Origin: an uncultured Lysobacteraceae bacterium
GTDB taxonomy: Bacteria > Pseudomonadota > Gammaproteobacteria > Xanthomonadales > Rhodanobacteraceae
Direction: 5' to 3'
Assembly: GCA_946482585.1 (NCBI GenBank)
Contig: CAMLSI010000046.1
Span: 1-16,621 of the forward strand
DNA: 16,621 nt
Below the pieces are notes generated by a model. That model was not told the origin of the DNA. It saw nothing but the letters and a program-made list of their open reading frames with translations, and ran no database searches. Positions 5,820 through 13,667 of the stretch are shown here, one piece after another. A program made the position numbers and the translations under genes. The first letter of the stretch is position 1. The number at the start of each line of letters is the position of its first letter.

Positions 5820-7046
5820 ATGACGCGTATTCTTGAGTTCATTGTGGCCGCGATCATGGTGTTCGCGCTGGCCCTGATTGTCGGACTGGCGCTGCCGTCG
5901 TCCGGACACATCGAACGTTCCGTCGAGATCAGCCACAACACGCGGCACATCGCCGACATGCTCAGCAATTTTCGCCGATTCTCCGACTGGGGTTCGGTAC
6001 GCATGCTCGATGCGAAGACCCAGTTCACGCTCGAAGGCCCGACCTACGGCCCCGGCGCGAAGCTCAACTGGACCAGCACCAAGCCGAATCCGGGCAACGG
6101 CAGCTACGAGATCACGTCGAAGGAAGGCGATGCGAGCGTGGCGTGGAAGGTCGACAACGCGTGGAAGGGCGAGAACAAGCGCTTCACGATCACGCTGGAA
6201 CCGCAGAAGAACGGCCGCATCACCAAAGTGACCTGGGCCTATGACGTCGACTACGGCTGGGACATGATCGCGCGCTATTCGGGTCTCTACATCAACGGCG
6301 ATCCGGCCACGCAGATCCAGCTGAATCTCGCGAGCCTGAGCCAGCAGATGGCCGCGATCCCGAACGTCGACTACAGCCAGACCGAAATCTTCGTCGCCGA
6401 TGTGCCGGCGCAGCCGCATCTCGTCGTTTCGACGACCGCGCCGCGCAGCCTCGACGAAGTCGCCGCGGCGACCGACAAGGCGATGGCGGAAATCGCCGCG
6501 GTCATGAAGAAGCAGAATCTCACCGCCATCGGTCCGCGTCACATCACGACCGTGGAATGGGGCGACGAGAACTACGTGTTCGATGTCGCCGTGCCGGTCA
6601 GCAGCGCAACGCTGACGATCGACGGCAAGGAATACACGATCGGTCCGGCGACGCCCCCGAGCGTGGCCGAGCAGACCGCCGCCGAAGAGGGCGCGGAGCC
6701 GCCGGCGCCGACGCCGGGCCAGATCGACCGCAAGGGCAATCTCGTCGTGTCGGGCAGCGTCGTGGCGCGCACGGGCTATGCGGGCAAGGCGCTCGTGGCG
6801 ACCTGGATGGGCAGCCCGGCGGGCCTGCCGCTGACGCGCCTCGCGCTCAAGGCCTACGCGATGTCGCTGGGTTATCGCTTCAACGAAAACACGAGCCGCT
6901 ACTTCGACGTGATGACCACCGATCCGGCGACCGTTGCCGACGACGAGCAGCAGTTCAAGGTCTACTTGCCGATCACCGACAACGTGCCGGCCAACGAACC
7001 CGTCACACCGCCGCCCGCACCTGCCGCGGCCGCTGGTCAGCGCTGA
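5820..7046 (+). CDS. Membrane-anchored SRPBCC domain protein with GyrI-like C-terminal domain
   Basis: 408 residues. Residues 4-25 form one hydrophobic segment, most likely an uncleaved anchor that leaves the rest in the periplasm. About residues 30-185 look like an SRPBCC/polyketide-cyclase-like domain (HIERSVEISHNTRHIADMLS, then FSDWGSV, then KLNWTS and SYEITS), a helix-grip fold that binds hydrophobic ligands. From about 190 the sequence resembles the GyrI/AraC effector-binding fold (VADVPAQPHLVVSTTAP, later GPRHITTVEWGDENYVFDVAVPV). That part is interrupted by a Pro/Glu/Ala-rich insert (about 277-301) and resumes with GYAGKALVATWMGSPAGLPL. The tail is Pro/Ala-rich. ATG at 5820 follows GGAG at 5807-5810. 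A strong terminator follows, so it is transcribed alone or with the short leader ORF. Ligand and role are unknown; the two-domain reading is moderately sure. Confidence 0.85.
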   Translation: MTRILEFIVAAIMVFALALIVGLALPSSGHIERSVEISHNTRHIADMLSNFRRFSDWGSVRMLDAKTQFTLEGPTYGPGAKLNWTSTKPNPGNGSYEITSKEGDASVAWKVDNAWKGENKRFTITLEPQKNGRITKVTWAYDVDYGWDMIARYSGLYINGDPATQIQLNLASLSQQMAAIPNVDYSQTEIFVADVPAQPHLVVSTTAPRSLDEVAAATDKAMAEIAAVMKKQNLTAIGPRHITTVEWGDENYVFDVAVPVSSATLTIDGKEYTIGPATPPSVAEQTAAEEGAEPPAPTPGQIDRKGNLVVSGSVVARTGYAGKALVATWMGSPAGLPLTRLALKAYAMSLGYRFNENTSRYFDVMTTDPATVADDEQQFKVYLPITDNVPANEPVTPPPAPAAAAGQR

Positions 7047-7068
7047 GACCGGCAATCCGGTAACACCG

Positions 7069-7100
7069 AAAGCCCCCGCCATCGCGGGGGCTTTTCGTTT
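7069..7100 (+). terminator. Rho-independent terminator after the SRPBCC protein gene
   Basis: AAAGCCCCCGC (7069-7079) and GCGGGGGCTTT (7084-7094) form a perfect 11-bp stem with a 4-nt CATC loop, followed by a T-rich tail (TTTTCGTTT). It lies 22 nt after the stop codon. It is symmetrical enough to act in both directions, but no minus-strand gene ends here. Confidence 0.93.
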
Positions 7101-7385
7101 GTGCGGACGAAACGGTCGCGCATTCTCCCAGGGATTCGCGTGCGCGGCGGTCGCCTCCTGCATTCGCGAGTCGGCGCGTGCGCAGGCTTCGGGAACTTTT
7201 GCGCAGCTTTGCGGTACATTGCGTCGCATCCGCCTGCGAGCACGTGGCCTGATTCCCGTGCCGGACCGCAGTTGCCGGGAGCACCGGTGCCGACGCACCG
7301 GCCAAAACACATCGTCGTTCCGCTCGTTCGCGCCAGCCGCGCGATCGGGGAGCGGCGCGCACTGGAAATCATGGGTGATCAGACG

Positions 7386-8321
7386 ATGATCGAAACTTCT
7401 GCACTGACGAAACGCTACGGTCCGCTCACGGCCGTCGACGGCATTTCGTTCAAGGTCGAGCCGGGCCAGGTGCTCGGTTTCCTCGGTCCCAACGGGGCCG
7501 GCAAATCCACGACGATGAAAATGATCGCGGGCTTTCTGGCGCCGACTTCCGGCGGCGCCAGGGTCTGCGGTTTCGACGTGGAGAGCCAGCCCATCGAAGC
7601 CAAGCGCGCGCTCGGCTATCTGCCCGAAGGCGCGCCGAGCTACGGCGAGATGACGCCGCGTGCCTTCCTGGAATTCGTGGCCGACGTGCGCGGCCTCGCC
7701 GGCGAGCGCCGCAAGCAACGCATCGATGACGTCATCGGCCGTCTGCAGCTCGAATCGGTGCTCGGCCAGTCCATCGACACGCTGTCGAAGGGTTTCAAGC
7801 GCCGCGTCGGACTCGCCCAGGCGATCCTGCATGATCCGCCGGTGCTGGTGCTCGACGAGCCCACCGACGGCCTCGATCCGAACCAGAAGCATGAAGTGCG
7901 CGGCCTCATCAATGCGATGGCCGCCGACAAGATCATCGTCATTTCCACGCACATCCTCGAGGAAGTGCACGCGGTCTGCACGCGCGCCGTCGTCATCGCG
8001 GGCGGCCGTCTGCTCGCCGACGCGACGCCGTCGGAACTGGAAGCGCGCTCGCGCTACCACGGTGCCGTATCGCTGACGGCGGCCAACACCGGCGCGGCGC
8101 GCGAGGCGCTCGCGCGGGTCGCCGACATCGAAACCATCGAGATCGATCCGCACGACCATCGCATCACCGCGATTCCGAAGAAAGGGCGCGCGATCTTCGT
8201 GCCGATCAGCGATGCGCTGAAATCGCAGGGTGTCGAGGTGAGCCAGCTGCAGCTCGAAGCCGGCCGGCTCGACGAAGTCTTCCGCAGCATCACGCTGTCG
8301 CAGGGGGAGGTCCGCGCATGA
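7386..8321 (+). CDS. ABC transporter ATP-binding protein, GldA-like
   Basis: 311 residues. It is the ATPase of an ABC-2 type transporter working on the inner face of the membrane. Motifs: Walker A GPNGAGKST (34-42), a signature of the LSKGF form (133-137) in place of LSGGQ, Walker B VLVLDEPTDGLDP with D157-E158, and the H-loop histidine H189 in STHILEEVHAV. After about residue 215 comes a C-terminal extension seen in drug-export and Gld-type ATPases. The start is a choice between ATG at 7371 and 7386; GGGTGAT (7373-7379) lies at the right distance for 7386, which also gives the usual MIExxxLTKRYG N-terminus. The stop overlaps the permease ATG. The 285 nt upstream hold no clear gene and no strong promoter match. 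Confidence 0.95.
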   Translation: MIETSALTKRYGPLTAVDGISFKVEPGQVLGFLGPNGAGKSTTMKMIAGFLAPTSGGARVCGFDVESQPIEAKRALGYLPEGAPSYGEMTPRAFLEFVADVRGLAGERRKQRIDDVIGRLQLESVLGQSIDTLSKGFKRRVGLAQAILHDPPVLVLDEPTDGLDPNQKHEVRGLINAMAADKIIVISTHILEEVHAVCTRAVVIAGGRLLADATPSELEARSRYHGAVSLTAANTGAAREALARVADIETIEIDPHDHRITAIPKKGRAIFVPISDALKSQGVEVSQLQLEAGRLDEVFRSITLSQGEVRA

Positions 8322-9052
8322 ATCCGGTCAAGACCGTCTTCCGGCGCGAACTCGCGAGCTATTTCTCGACGCCCGTCGCTTACGTGTTCATCGTGATCTT
8401 CCTGATCCTCGCGGGCGCGATGACCTTCTATTACGGCGAGTTCTTCGAGCGCGGCCGCGCCGATCTGCAGCCGTTCTTCAGTTTCCATCCGTGGCTCTAC
8501 CTGTTCCTCGGGCCGGCGATCGCGATGCGGCTCTGGGCCGAGGAGCGCAAGAGCGGCACCATCGAGCTGCTGCTGACCCTGCCGATCACGATGTGGCAGG
8601 CCGTCGTCGCGAAATTCCTCGCGGCCTGGGCCTTCGTCGGCATCGCGCTCGCGCTGACGTTCCCGATCTGGATCACCGTGAACTATCTCGGCGATCCCGA
8701 CAACGGCGTCATCGTCGCGAGCTACATCGGCAGTCTGCTGATGGCCGGCGCCTTCCTCGCGATCGGCTCGTGCCTGTCGGCCGCGACGCGTAATCAGGTC
8801 GTCGCGTTCATTCTCACGGCAGTGATCTGCTTCCTGCTGCTGATGGCAGGCTTTCCGCTCGTGCTCGGCTTCTTCCAGACCTTCCTGCCGCAAGGCGTCG
8901 TCGACGCGATCGCAGGTCTGAGCCTGTTCTCGCACTTCCAGGCCATATCCAAGGGCGTCGTCGACCTGCGCGACCTCGTCTACTTCGCGCTCACGATCGT
9001 GGCCTGGCTGTATGCGACGGCCATCGTGATCGACCTGAAGAAAGCCGACTGA
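8318..9052 (+). CDS. ABC-2 type permease, GldF-like
   Basis: 244 residues with six predicted membrane helices (about 19-38, 57-73, 97-120, 134-152, 160-182, 218-238), the normal topology for an ABC-2 permease half. The conserved AEERKSGTIELLLTLPI after helix 2 and GSCLSAATRNQVVAF between helices 4 and 5 are typical of GldF-like and multidrug-type permeases. ATG at 8318 overlaps the ATPase stop (ATGA), with a strong GGGGGAGG site before it, so it is translationally coupled. It forms the transmembrane channel with the ATPase, presumably as a dimer. The GldG-like gene follows after 14 nt. The substrate is unknown. Confidence 0.95.
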   Translation: MNPVKTVFRRELASYFSTPVAYVFIVIFLILAGAMTFYYGEFFERGRADLQPFFSFHPWLYLFLGPAIAMRLWAEERKSGTIELLLTLPITMWQAVVAKFLAAWAFVGIALALTFPIWITVNYLGDPDNGVIVASYIGSLLMAGAFLAIGSCLSAATRNQVVAFILTAVICFLLLMAGFPLVLGFFQTFLPQGVVDAIAGLSLFSHFQAISKGVVDLRDLVYFALTIVAWLYATAIVIDLKKAD

Positions 9053-9066
9053 GGAGGGACCCCGCC

Positions 9067-10938
9067 ATGGCGTTCAATCGCAAGACCCTGACCGGCAGCG
9101 CGCTGTTCATCCTCGCTCTGCTGTTCGTCGCCGTCGTGCTCGTCAGCAACCTGCTGCTGCGCGGCGCGCGCGTCGATCTCACCGAAAACAACTTGTATAC
9201 CCTGTCCGCGGGTACGCGCAGTCTGCTCGGCAAGCTCGAGGAGCCGATCCAGCTCACGCTGTATTTCTCCGATCGCGGCACGGCCGACACCGACAACCCC
9301 AGCGCGCGTGCGCTGCGCGCCTACTACCCGCGCGTGCGGGAACTGCTCGAGGAATTCGCGGCGCGCTCCGACGGCAAGATCCGCCTCAAGGTCGTCGACC
9401 CGCTGGCGTATTCCGAAGACGAAGACAACGCGGTCGCCTCCGGCATACAGGGCCTGCCGTTCGGTCCGGCCGGCGAAAGCGTGTTTCTCGGCGTCTACGG
9501 CAGCAATTCCACGAACGGTGAGGCGAAGATCCCGCTGTTCGATCCGGGCCGCGAGAACCTGGCCGAGTACGACATCGCCAAGCTCATCCACGATCTCGGC
9601 ACGAACAAGAAACCCGCCATCGGTTTCGTGAGCAGCCTGCCGATGACGATGGGCTTCGATCCGGCCACGCGCCAGATGCGCGAGCCCTGGGCCGTCTACG
9701 GCGAGCTCTCGCAGTTCTTCGACGTGCGCCAGATGAACGCCGCCGCGCTCAAGACCGTCGAGAACGACATCAATGTCGTCGTCCTCGTGCATCCGAAGGA
9801 CCTCGGCGACGATGCGCTGTACGCGCTCGATCAGTTCGTATTGCGCGGCGGACACCTGCTCGTGTTCGTCGACCCGAACGCCGAACAGGACCAGAGCGGC
9901 GCCGACCCGGAGAACCCGCAGGCGGCGCTGCTGGCCGACAAATCGTCGGACCTGTCCCGGCTGTTCAAGGCCTGGGGCCTGGACTACGCGCGCGACAAGG
10001 TCGTGCTCGACCGCGCGCATGCGCTGCAGATCAGCGTCGCCCAGAACGCGCCGCCGGTGCGTCATCCGGGCGTGCTCGGCTTCACGCGCAAGGATCTCAG
10101 CACCGACGATGTGATCACGGCCAACCTCGACGCGATCAACATGTCCACGGTGGGATATCTGGAACTGTCGAAGGACTCCCCGTCGAAGCTGGTGCCGCTG
10201 ATCCAGTCGAGCGACCAGTCGATGAGCGTGCCGGCCGAGCGCCTGAAATTCCTCGCCGATCCGTCGACGCTGCTCGCCGACTTCAAGCCGACGGGACAGC
10301 CGTTCGTGCTGGCCGCGCGTCTCGAAGGCCGCTTCAAGACTGCGTTCCCGGAACGCACGGACGCGGGTCATCTGGCCGAGGCGAAGGAGAGCAACGCCGT
10401 GGTCGTGTTCGCCGACACCGATATCCTCAGCGACCGGCTCTGGGCCGACGTGCAGAACTTCTTCGGCCAGAAGGTGCTGAACGCCTTCGCGAACAACGGC
10501 GATCTCGTCATCAATGCGGTCGACAATCTCGCCGGCGACTCCGACCTGATCTCGATCCGCGGACGTGCGACCTCGCAGCGGCCGTTCACGAAAGTCGCCG
10601 AACTCAAGCGCAAGGCCGACGACAGCTTCCGCCAGAAGGAAAAGCAGCTGCAGCAGGAGCTCGGCGAGACCGAGCGCAAGCTCACCGAACTGCAGAGCGC
10701 GAAGAGTCAGGACCAGGCCATGGTGCTGTCGGCCGAGCAGAAGGCCGAACTCGACAACTTCCTCAAGCGCAAGGTCGACATCCGCAAGCAGCTGCGCGAG
10801 GTGCGTCGTCAGCTCGATGCCGACATCGAGGCGCTCGGCACGCGACTGAAGTTCATCAATATCCTGCTGGTGCCGTTGCTGCTGATTCTCGCGGCGCTCG
10901 GCTTCGCCGGCTGGAAGGTGCGCCGCGCGCGCGATTGA
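9067..10938 (+). CDS. GldG-like ABC transporter auxiliary protein
   Basis: 623 residues. An N-terminal membrane helix (about 11-32) and a C-terminal one (about 596-616) flank a large soluble region, so the protein is anchored at both ends with its bulk probably periplasmic. The start of the soluble part (VDLTENNLYTLSAGTRSLLG, then PIQLTLYFSDR) matches the ABC-type auxiliary (GldG) domain; a second part around 170-400 includes PAIGFVSSLPM and GGHLLVFVDP. A long charged region, about 510-590, rich in K, E, Q and R, is a predicted coiled coil just before the last helix. GGAGG before ATG at 9067 supports the start. It sits between the permease and the DUF4340 gene (16 nt away). In gliding Bacteroidetes GldG works with GldA and GldF; here the role is not known. 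Confidence 0.93.
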   Translation: MAFNRKTLTGSALFILALLFVAVVLVSNLLLRGARVDLTENNLYTLSAGTRSLLGKLEEPIQLTLYFSDRGTADTDNPSARALRAYYPRVRELLEEFAARSDGKIRLKVVDPLAYSEDEDNAVASGIQGLPFGPAGESVFLGVYGSNSTNGEAKIPLFDPGRENLAEYDIAKLIHDLGTNKKPAIGFVSSLPMTMGFDPATRQMREPWAVYGELSQFFDVRQMNAAALKTVENDINVVVLVHPKDLGDDALYALDQFVLRGGHLLVFVDPNAEQDQSGADPENPQAALLADKSSDLSRLFKAWGLDYARDKVVLDRAHALQISVAQNAPPVRHPGVLGFTRKDLSTDDVITANLDAINMSTVGYLELSKDSPSKLVPLIQSSDQSMSVPAERLKFLADPSTLLADFKPTGQPFVLAARLEGRFKTAFPERTDAGHLAEAKESNAVVVFADTDILSDRLWADVQNFFGQKVLNAFANNGDLVINAVDNLAGDSDLISIRGRATSQRPFTKVAELKRKADDSFRQKEKQLQQELGETERKLTELQSAKSQDQAMVLSAEQKAELDNFLKRKVDIRKQLREVRRQLDADIEALGTRLKFINILLVPLLLILAALGFAGWKVRRARD

Positions 10939-10954
10939 GGACGGAACACAGATC

Positions 10955-12148
10955 ATGAATCACATGAACTCCAAAACCGTGATCGGTCTCGGCGTCGCTG
11001 CCGTGGTTGCGATCGCGATCGCCGCGGCGATCAGCGCCGCGCGCAAGCCGGCGGCCGAGACCGCGCAGGGTGCCGGCGAAGTGCTGCCGGGCCTGGCCGC
11101 GCGGATCAACGACGTGAAGCGCATCAGCCTGACCGGGCCGGGCCAGAAGCGCATCGCGACCCTCGACAGGACCGACCAGGGCTGGACGCTCGCCGAGAAA
11201 GGCGGCTATCGCGCCGACGCGGGCAAAGTCCGCGAATACCTGTTGAAGCTGAGCCAGGCGCCGTTGACCGAGCAGAAGACCGCGAACGAGCAGCGCTACG
11301 CGGAGATCGGCGTCGAGGATGTCGGCGCTGCCGGCGCGAAGGGCGTGCTCGTCGCGATCGACGGTCTGCCGCAGCCGGCGCAACTCATCGTCGGCATCGT
11401 CAATGCGCGCGGCGATTCGACCTACGTGCGTCGCGCCGGCGACAAGCAGAGCTGGCTCGCGAAGGGCAGCCTGATTCCCGACAAGACGGCGGCCAACTGG
11501 CTCGACAAGAGCATCGTCGACCTGCCGGCGACGCGCGTGCGCGACGTCGCCTGGACGCGTCCGGACGGCAAGACGGCGCGCATTGCCAAGGATGACGCCG
11601 CAGCCACGAACTACCGGGTCGCCGATTTGCCGAAGGGCCGCGAGCTCGCGTCGGAATTCGCCGCGAATTCGCAGGCGACCACCTTGGCCGGGCTGAACTT
11701 CGACGATGTCGTTCCCGCGGCCGAAGCGCCGCCGCCGGCCGACGGCAAGATCTATCGCGCGACGTTCGCGACCTTCGACGGCGTCGTCGTCGACATGACC
11801 GGCTGGAAGAAGGACGACACGTTCCGCGCGCAGTTCACGGCGCGCAAGGACGAGGCGGCGTTCGATGCCTCCGTCGCCGCCGCCGCACAGGCGGCGGCGA
11901 GCAAGGCGTCGGAGGCTGCTGCGGGCGACACGGGCAAGACGCCGCCGCCCGCCGATCCGGTCAAGGACAAGGCCGAGCGTGCGGCGAAGCTCGATGCGGA
12001 AGTCGCGAGCCTTTCAAAGCGTTTCGACGGCTGGACCTTCGTGCTGCCGGCATACAAGTCGGCGAACTTCGACAAGAGCGTCGAGGATTTTCTCAAGCCG
12101 CTGGGCGAGAAGAAGCCCGACGCGAAGAAGTCCCCGGTTTCGAAATAG
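10955..12148 (+). CDS. DUF4340 domain protein, last gene of the Gld-like ABC operon
   Basis: 397 residues. Residues 9-28 form a single hydrophobic helix, so it is an N-terminally anchored protein facing the periplasm. The main body (about 45-290) is the DUF4340 type, with INDVKRISLTGPG, GWTLAEKGGYRADAGKVREYLLKLSQAPLTEQKT (seen in pieces) and a Trp-rich WLAKGSLIPDKTAANWLDKSIVDLP region. An alanine-rich, low-complexity linker (about 305-330) leads to a Lys/Asp-rich C-terminal part (330-397). ATG at 10955 is 16 nt after the GldG-like gene; ATG at 10964 is an alternative. This gene commonly follows GldG-like genes in proteobacteria, so it is probably a partner of the transporter. Its biochemical function is unknown. 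Confidence 0.9.
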   Translation: MNHMNSKTVIGLGVAAVVAIAIAAAISAARKPAAETAQGAGEVLPGLAARINDVKRISLTGPGQKRIATLDRTDQGWTLAEKGGYRADAGKVREYLLKLSQAPLTEQKTANEQRYAEIGVEDVGAAGAKGVLVAIDGLPQPAQLIVGIVNARGDSTYVRRAGDKQSWLAKGSLIPDKTAANWLDKSIVDLPATRVRDVAWTRPDGKTARIAKDDAAATNYRVADLPKGRELASEFAANSQATTLAGLNFDDVVPAAEAPPPADGKIYRATFATFDGVVVDMTGWKKDDTFRAQFTARKDEAAFDASVAAAAQAAASKASEAAAGDTGKTPPPADPVKDKAERAAKLDAEVASLSKRFDGWTFVLPAYKSANFDKSVEDFLKPLGEKKPDAKKSPVSK

Positions 12149-12218
12149 CGGCGACGCACGTCGAAAATTCAAACAGCGTTCGCGCTGTCCGTACAAATCG
12201 GCAGGAAGCGTTGTGACG

Positions 12219-12250
12219 AGCCGCGAGCGCCGCCTCGCGGCTTTTTATTT
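12219..12250 (+). terminator. Rho-independent terminator of the Gld-like ABC operon
   Basis: AGCCGCGAG (12219-12227) and CTCGCGGCT (12234-12242) form a perfect 9-bp stem with a 6-nt loop, followed by TTTTTATTT. It lies 70 nt after the DUF4340 stop codon and ends the operon. Confidence 0.9.
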
Positions 12251-12260
12251 GTGCACAAAT
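12247..12260. promoter_or_regulatory. Perfect 14-bp palindrome ATTTGTGCACAAAT, candidate operator
   Basis: This fully symmetrical 14-mer lies at the end of the terminator T-run and 16 nt upstream of the candidate -35 box for the exported BsuPI-like protein. An AT-rich perfect palindrome in GC-rich DNA, next to a promoter, is a reasonable operator candidate. I do not recognise it as a known regulator site. Confidence 0.4.
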
Positions 12261-12276
12261 CTGCAATATTGCCGTA

Positions 12277-12305
12277 TTGTGCGTTGCATCACGCGTAGCT
12301 AAGAT
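12277..12305 (+). promoter_or_regulatory. Candidate sigma-70-type promoter for the BsuPI-like protein gene
   Basis: TTGTGC (12277-12282, four of six matches to TTGACA) and TAAGAT (12300-12305, four of six to TATAAT) are separated by exactly 17 nt, inside the most AT-rich stretch of this gap. The predicted leader to ATG 12520 would be about 205 nt and contains two short hairpins: CCGGCC/GGCCGG (12444-12459) and CCGGA/TCCGG (12483-12498). Confidence 0.45.
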
Positions 12306-12519
12306 TCGCGTCGTCCGGTGCAGTCGCCCGGATGCATCGTCCCGTCCCCGCCGACAGCCCATCACTCGACCGCAATGCCGGTCGTGCGGGCGGCTGCGCG
12401 CGGAACGCGGCGATGCCGTATTCGATCGCTCCATGAAGGAGCACCGGCCGGCTGGCCGGACGCGATGCCCGTCGCGTCCTGCCCGGATCGCTGTCCGGCA
12501 ACGGTTCTACGGAGGAACC

Positions 12520-13506
12520 ATGAGGAAGTCTATTTTTGTCGCCATCGCCGTATTGTTCGCGGGCAGCGCCGCCGCCAGCGAATTCCTGCCGCTCAACGTC
12601 GGCGACGTCGCGAACTACGTGACGGCCAACGGCGCGACGCGCGAGATTCGCGTCGACGACAGCGCCGGCAGCTGGCGCCACGTCACGGCGTATCCGCTGG
12701 TGGGAACGGGCTGGATCAGCTCGGAGCCGACCGATTCGCGCGTCTACGTCTACAACGAAGACACCGGCGCGAACGTGCTGCTCGCCGATTTCGCGCGCAA
12801 CGTCGGCACGCGCTTCAACCTCGCGCTCGGCGGCTGCAACAACAGCGCGACGGTCGCGGCGAAGAATCTCAGCCTGACCGTGCCCGCCGGCAGCTTCCAG
12901 CGCGTCACGCGTCTGGACTTCGGCCGCAGCTGCGCCGACGCCGGCCTGATCAGCGCGTGGTTCGCGCCGAACGTCGGCCTGGTCAAGTGGAGCGAGAGCA
13001 ACATCGCCGGCGCGAAGGAATACGCGCTGCAGAACGCGCGCATCGGCTCGACCGCGATCGGCCAGGCCGCTGCGGCCGAAGGCATCCGCGTCAGCGCGCT
13101 GTTGCCGGGGCCGCGCGTGCTCGTGAACGTGACGCCGCGCGTGAGCGCGACGCTGAAGATCGAAAACGCCGGCACGCAGGCGCAGACCTTCACTTGCCCG
13201 AGCACCCAGCAGTTCGAGATCACGCTGCGCGACGCGTCCGGCGAGACCGTGAACACCTGGTCGGCGACGCGTCGTTTCGCGCAGGTCGTCACGACCTTCT
13301 CGGTGGCGCCGGGCGCGAGCAAGGAAATCGGCGGCGAGATCGATCTGACCAGTCTCGCGACGAACGCGCCGCTCGACGTCGGCAGCTACACCGTCGCGAT
13401 CGAATTGCGCTGCCAGATCGAGCAGCAGGCCAGCGCGTTCCTGCCGGTGCCGTCGTACTCGGCGCAGGGCCCGATCTTCGTCGACCGGCGCGTGACGCAC
13501 TTCTGA
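12520..13506 (+). CDS. Exported protein with C-terminal BsuPI-like domain
   Basis: 328 residues. ATG at 12520 follows GGAGG (12511-12515), and the protein starts with a clear Sec signal peptide (MRKSIFVAIAVLFAGSAAAS, cut near residue 19), so it is exported to the periplasm or beyond. Residues 22-190 form a beta-rich region beginning FLPLNVGDVANYV, which resembles domains found in secreted proteins. About 200-325 looks like the intracellular proteinase inhibitor BsuPI fold: ATLKIENAG, FEITLRDASGETVNTWSA, RRFAQVVTTF and SVAPGASKEIGGEIDL. Four cysteines occur in the mature part (GGCNN, RSCADA, FTCPS, LRCQIE), compatible with two disulfides. It stands alone between two strong terminators. A longer in-frame start at 12433 was rejected because it would bury the signal peptide. 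Inhibitor activity is not shown. Confidence 0.9.
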   Translation: MRKSIFVAIAVLFAGSAAASEFLPLNVGDVANYVTANGATREIRVDDSAGSWRHVTAYPLVGTGWISSEPTDSRVYVYNEDTGANVLLADFARNVGTRFNLALGGCNNSATVAAKNLSLTVPAGSFQRVTRLDFGRSCADAGLISAWFAPNVGLVKWSESNIAGAKEYALQNARIGSTAIGQAAAAEGIRVSALLPGPRVLVNVTPRVSATLKIENAGTQAQTFTCPSTQQFEITLRDASGETVNTWSATRRFAQVVTTFSVAPGASKEIGGEIDLTSLATNAPLDVGSYTVAIELRCQIEQQASAFLPVPSYSAQGPIFVDRRVTHF

Positions 13507-13611
13507 CGGAAATCGCGGTGCTGCCGCCCGGCAGAGCCGCACATCGCTTTGGAGTGGGGTGGGGCGCCACGGATGGCGCAACGTTCATGCACTACGTTTC
13601 TCCCCCTGAGG

Positions 13612-13648
13612 TCCGCACGCCGGCTGCAACCGGCGTGCGGATTTTTTT
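13612..13648 (+). terminator. Rho-independent terminator after the BsuPI-like protein gene
   Basis: TCCGCACGCCGG (13612-13623) and CCGGCGTGCGGA (13630-13641) form a perfect 12-bp stem with a 6-nt loop and seven T's after it. It ends the plus-strand gene whose stop is at 13506. Read on the minus strand, no T-run follows the stem, so it would stop the opposite operon only weakly. Confidence 0.93.
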
Positions 13649-13667
13649 CGGGGTTGGCGTTGCAGGC

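Noticed and set aside
5799..8159. Minus-strand frame of almost 800 codons opposite the SRPBCC and ABC ATPase genes
   Set aside because: It is antisense to two genes with clear motifs and has repetitive Arg/His/Asp-rich sequence with no recognisable domain.
8980..10956. Minus-strand frame of over 600 codons opposite the GldG-like gene
   Set aside because: The plus-strand protein has membrane helices, a coiled coil, a good ribosome binding site and operon spacing; the antisense frame has none of these.
12247..12260. Palindrome ATTTGTGCACAAAT as a DnaA box or LexA site
   Set aside because: TTGTGCACA differs from TTATNCACA at the third base and stands alone; there is no CTG-N10-CAG pattern for LexA.
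12433..12519. Upstream in-frame ATG for the BsuPI-like exported protein
   Set aside because: It would add about 29 basic residues before a clear signal peptide; ATG at 12520 has GGAGG at the right distance.
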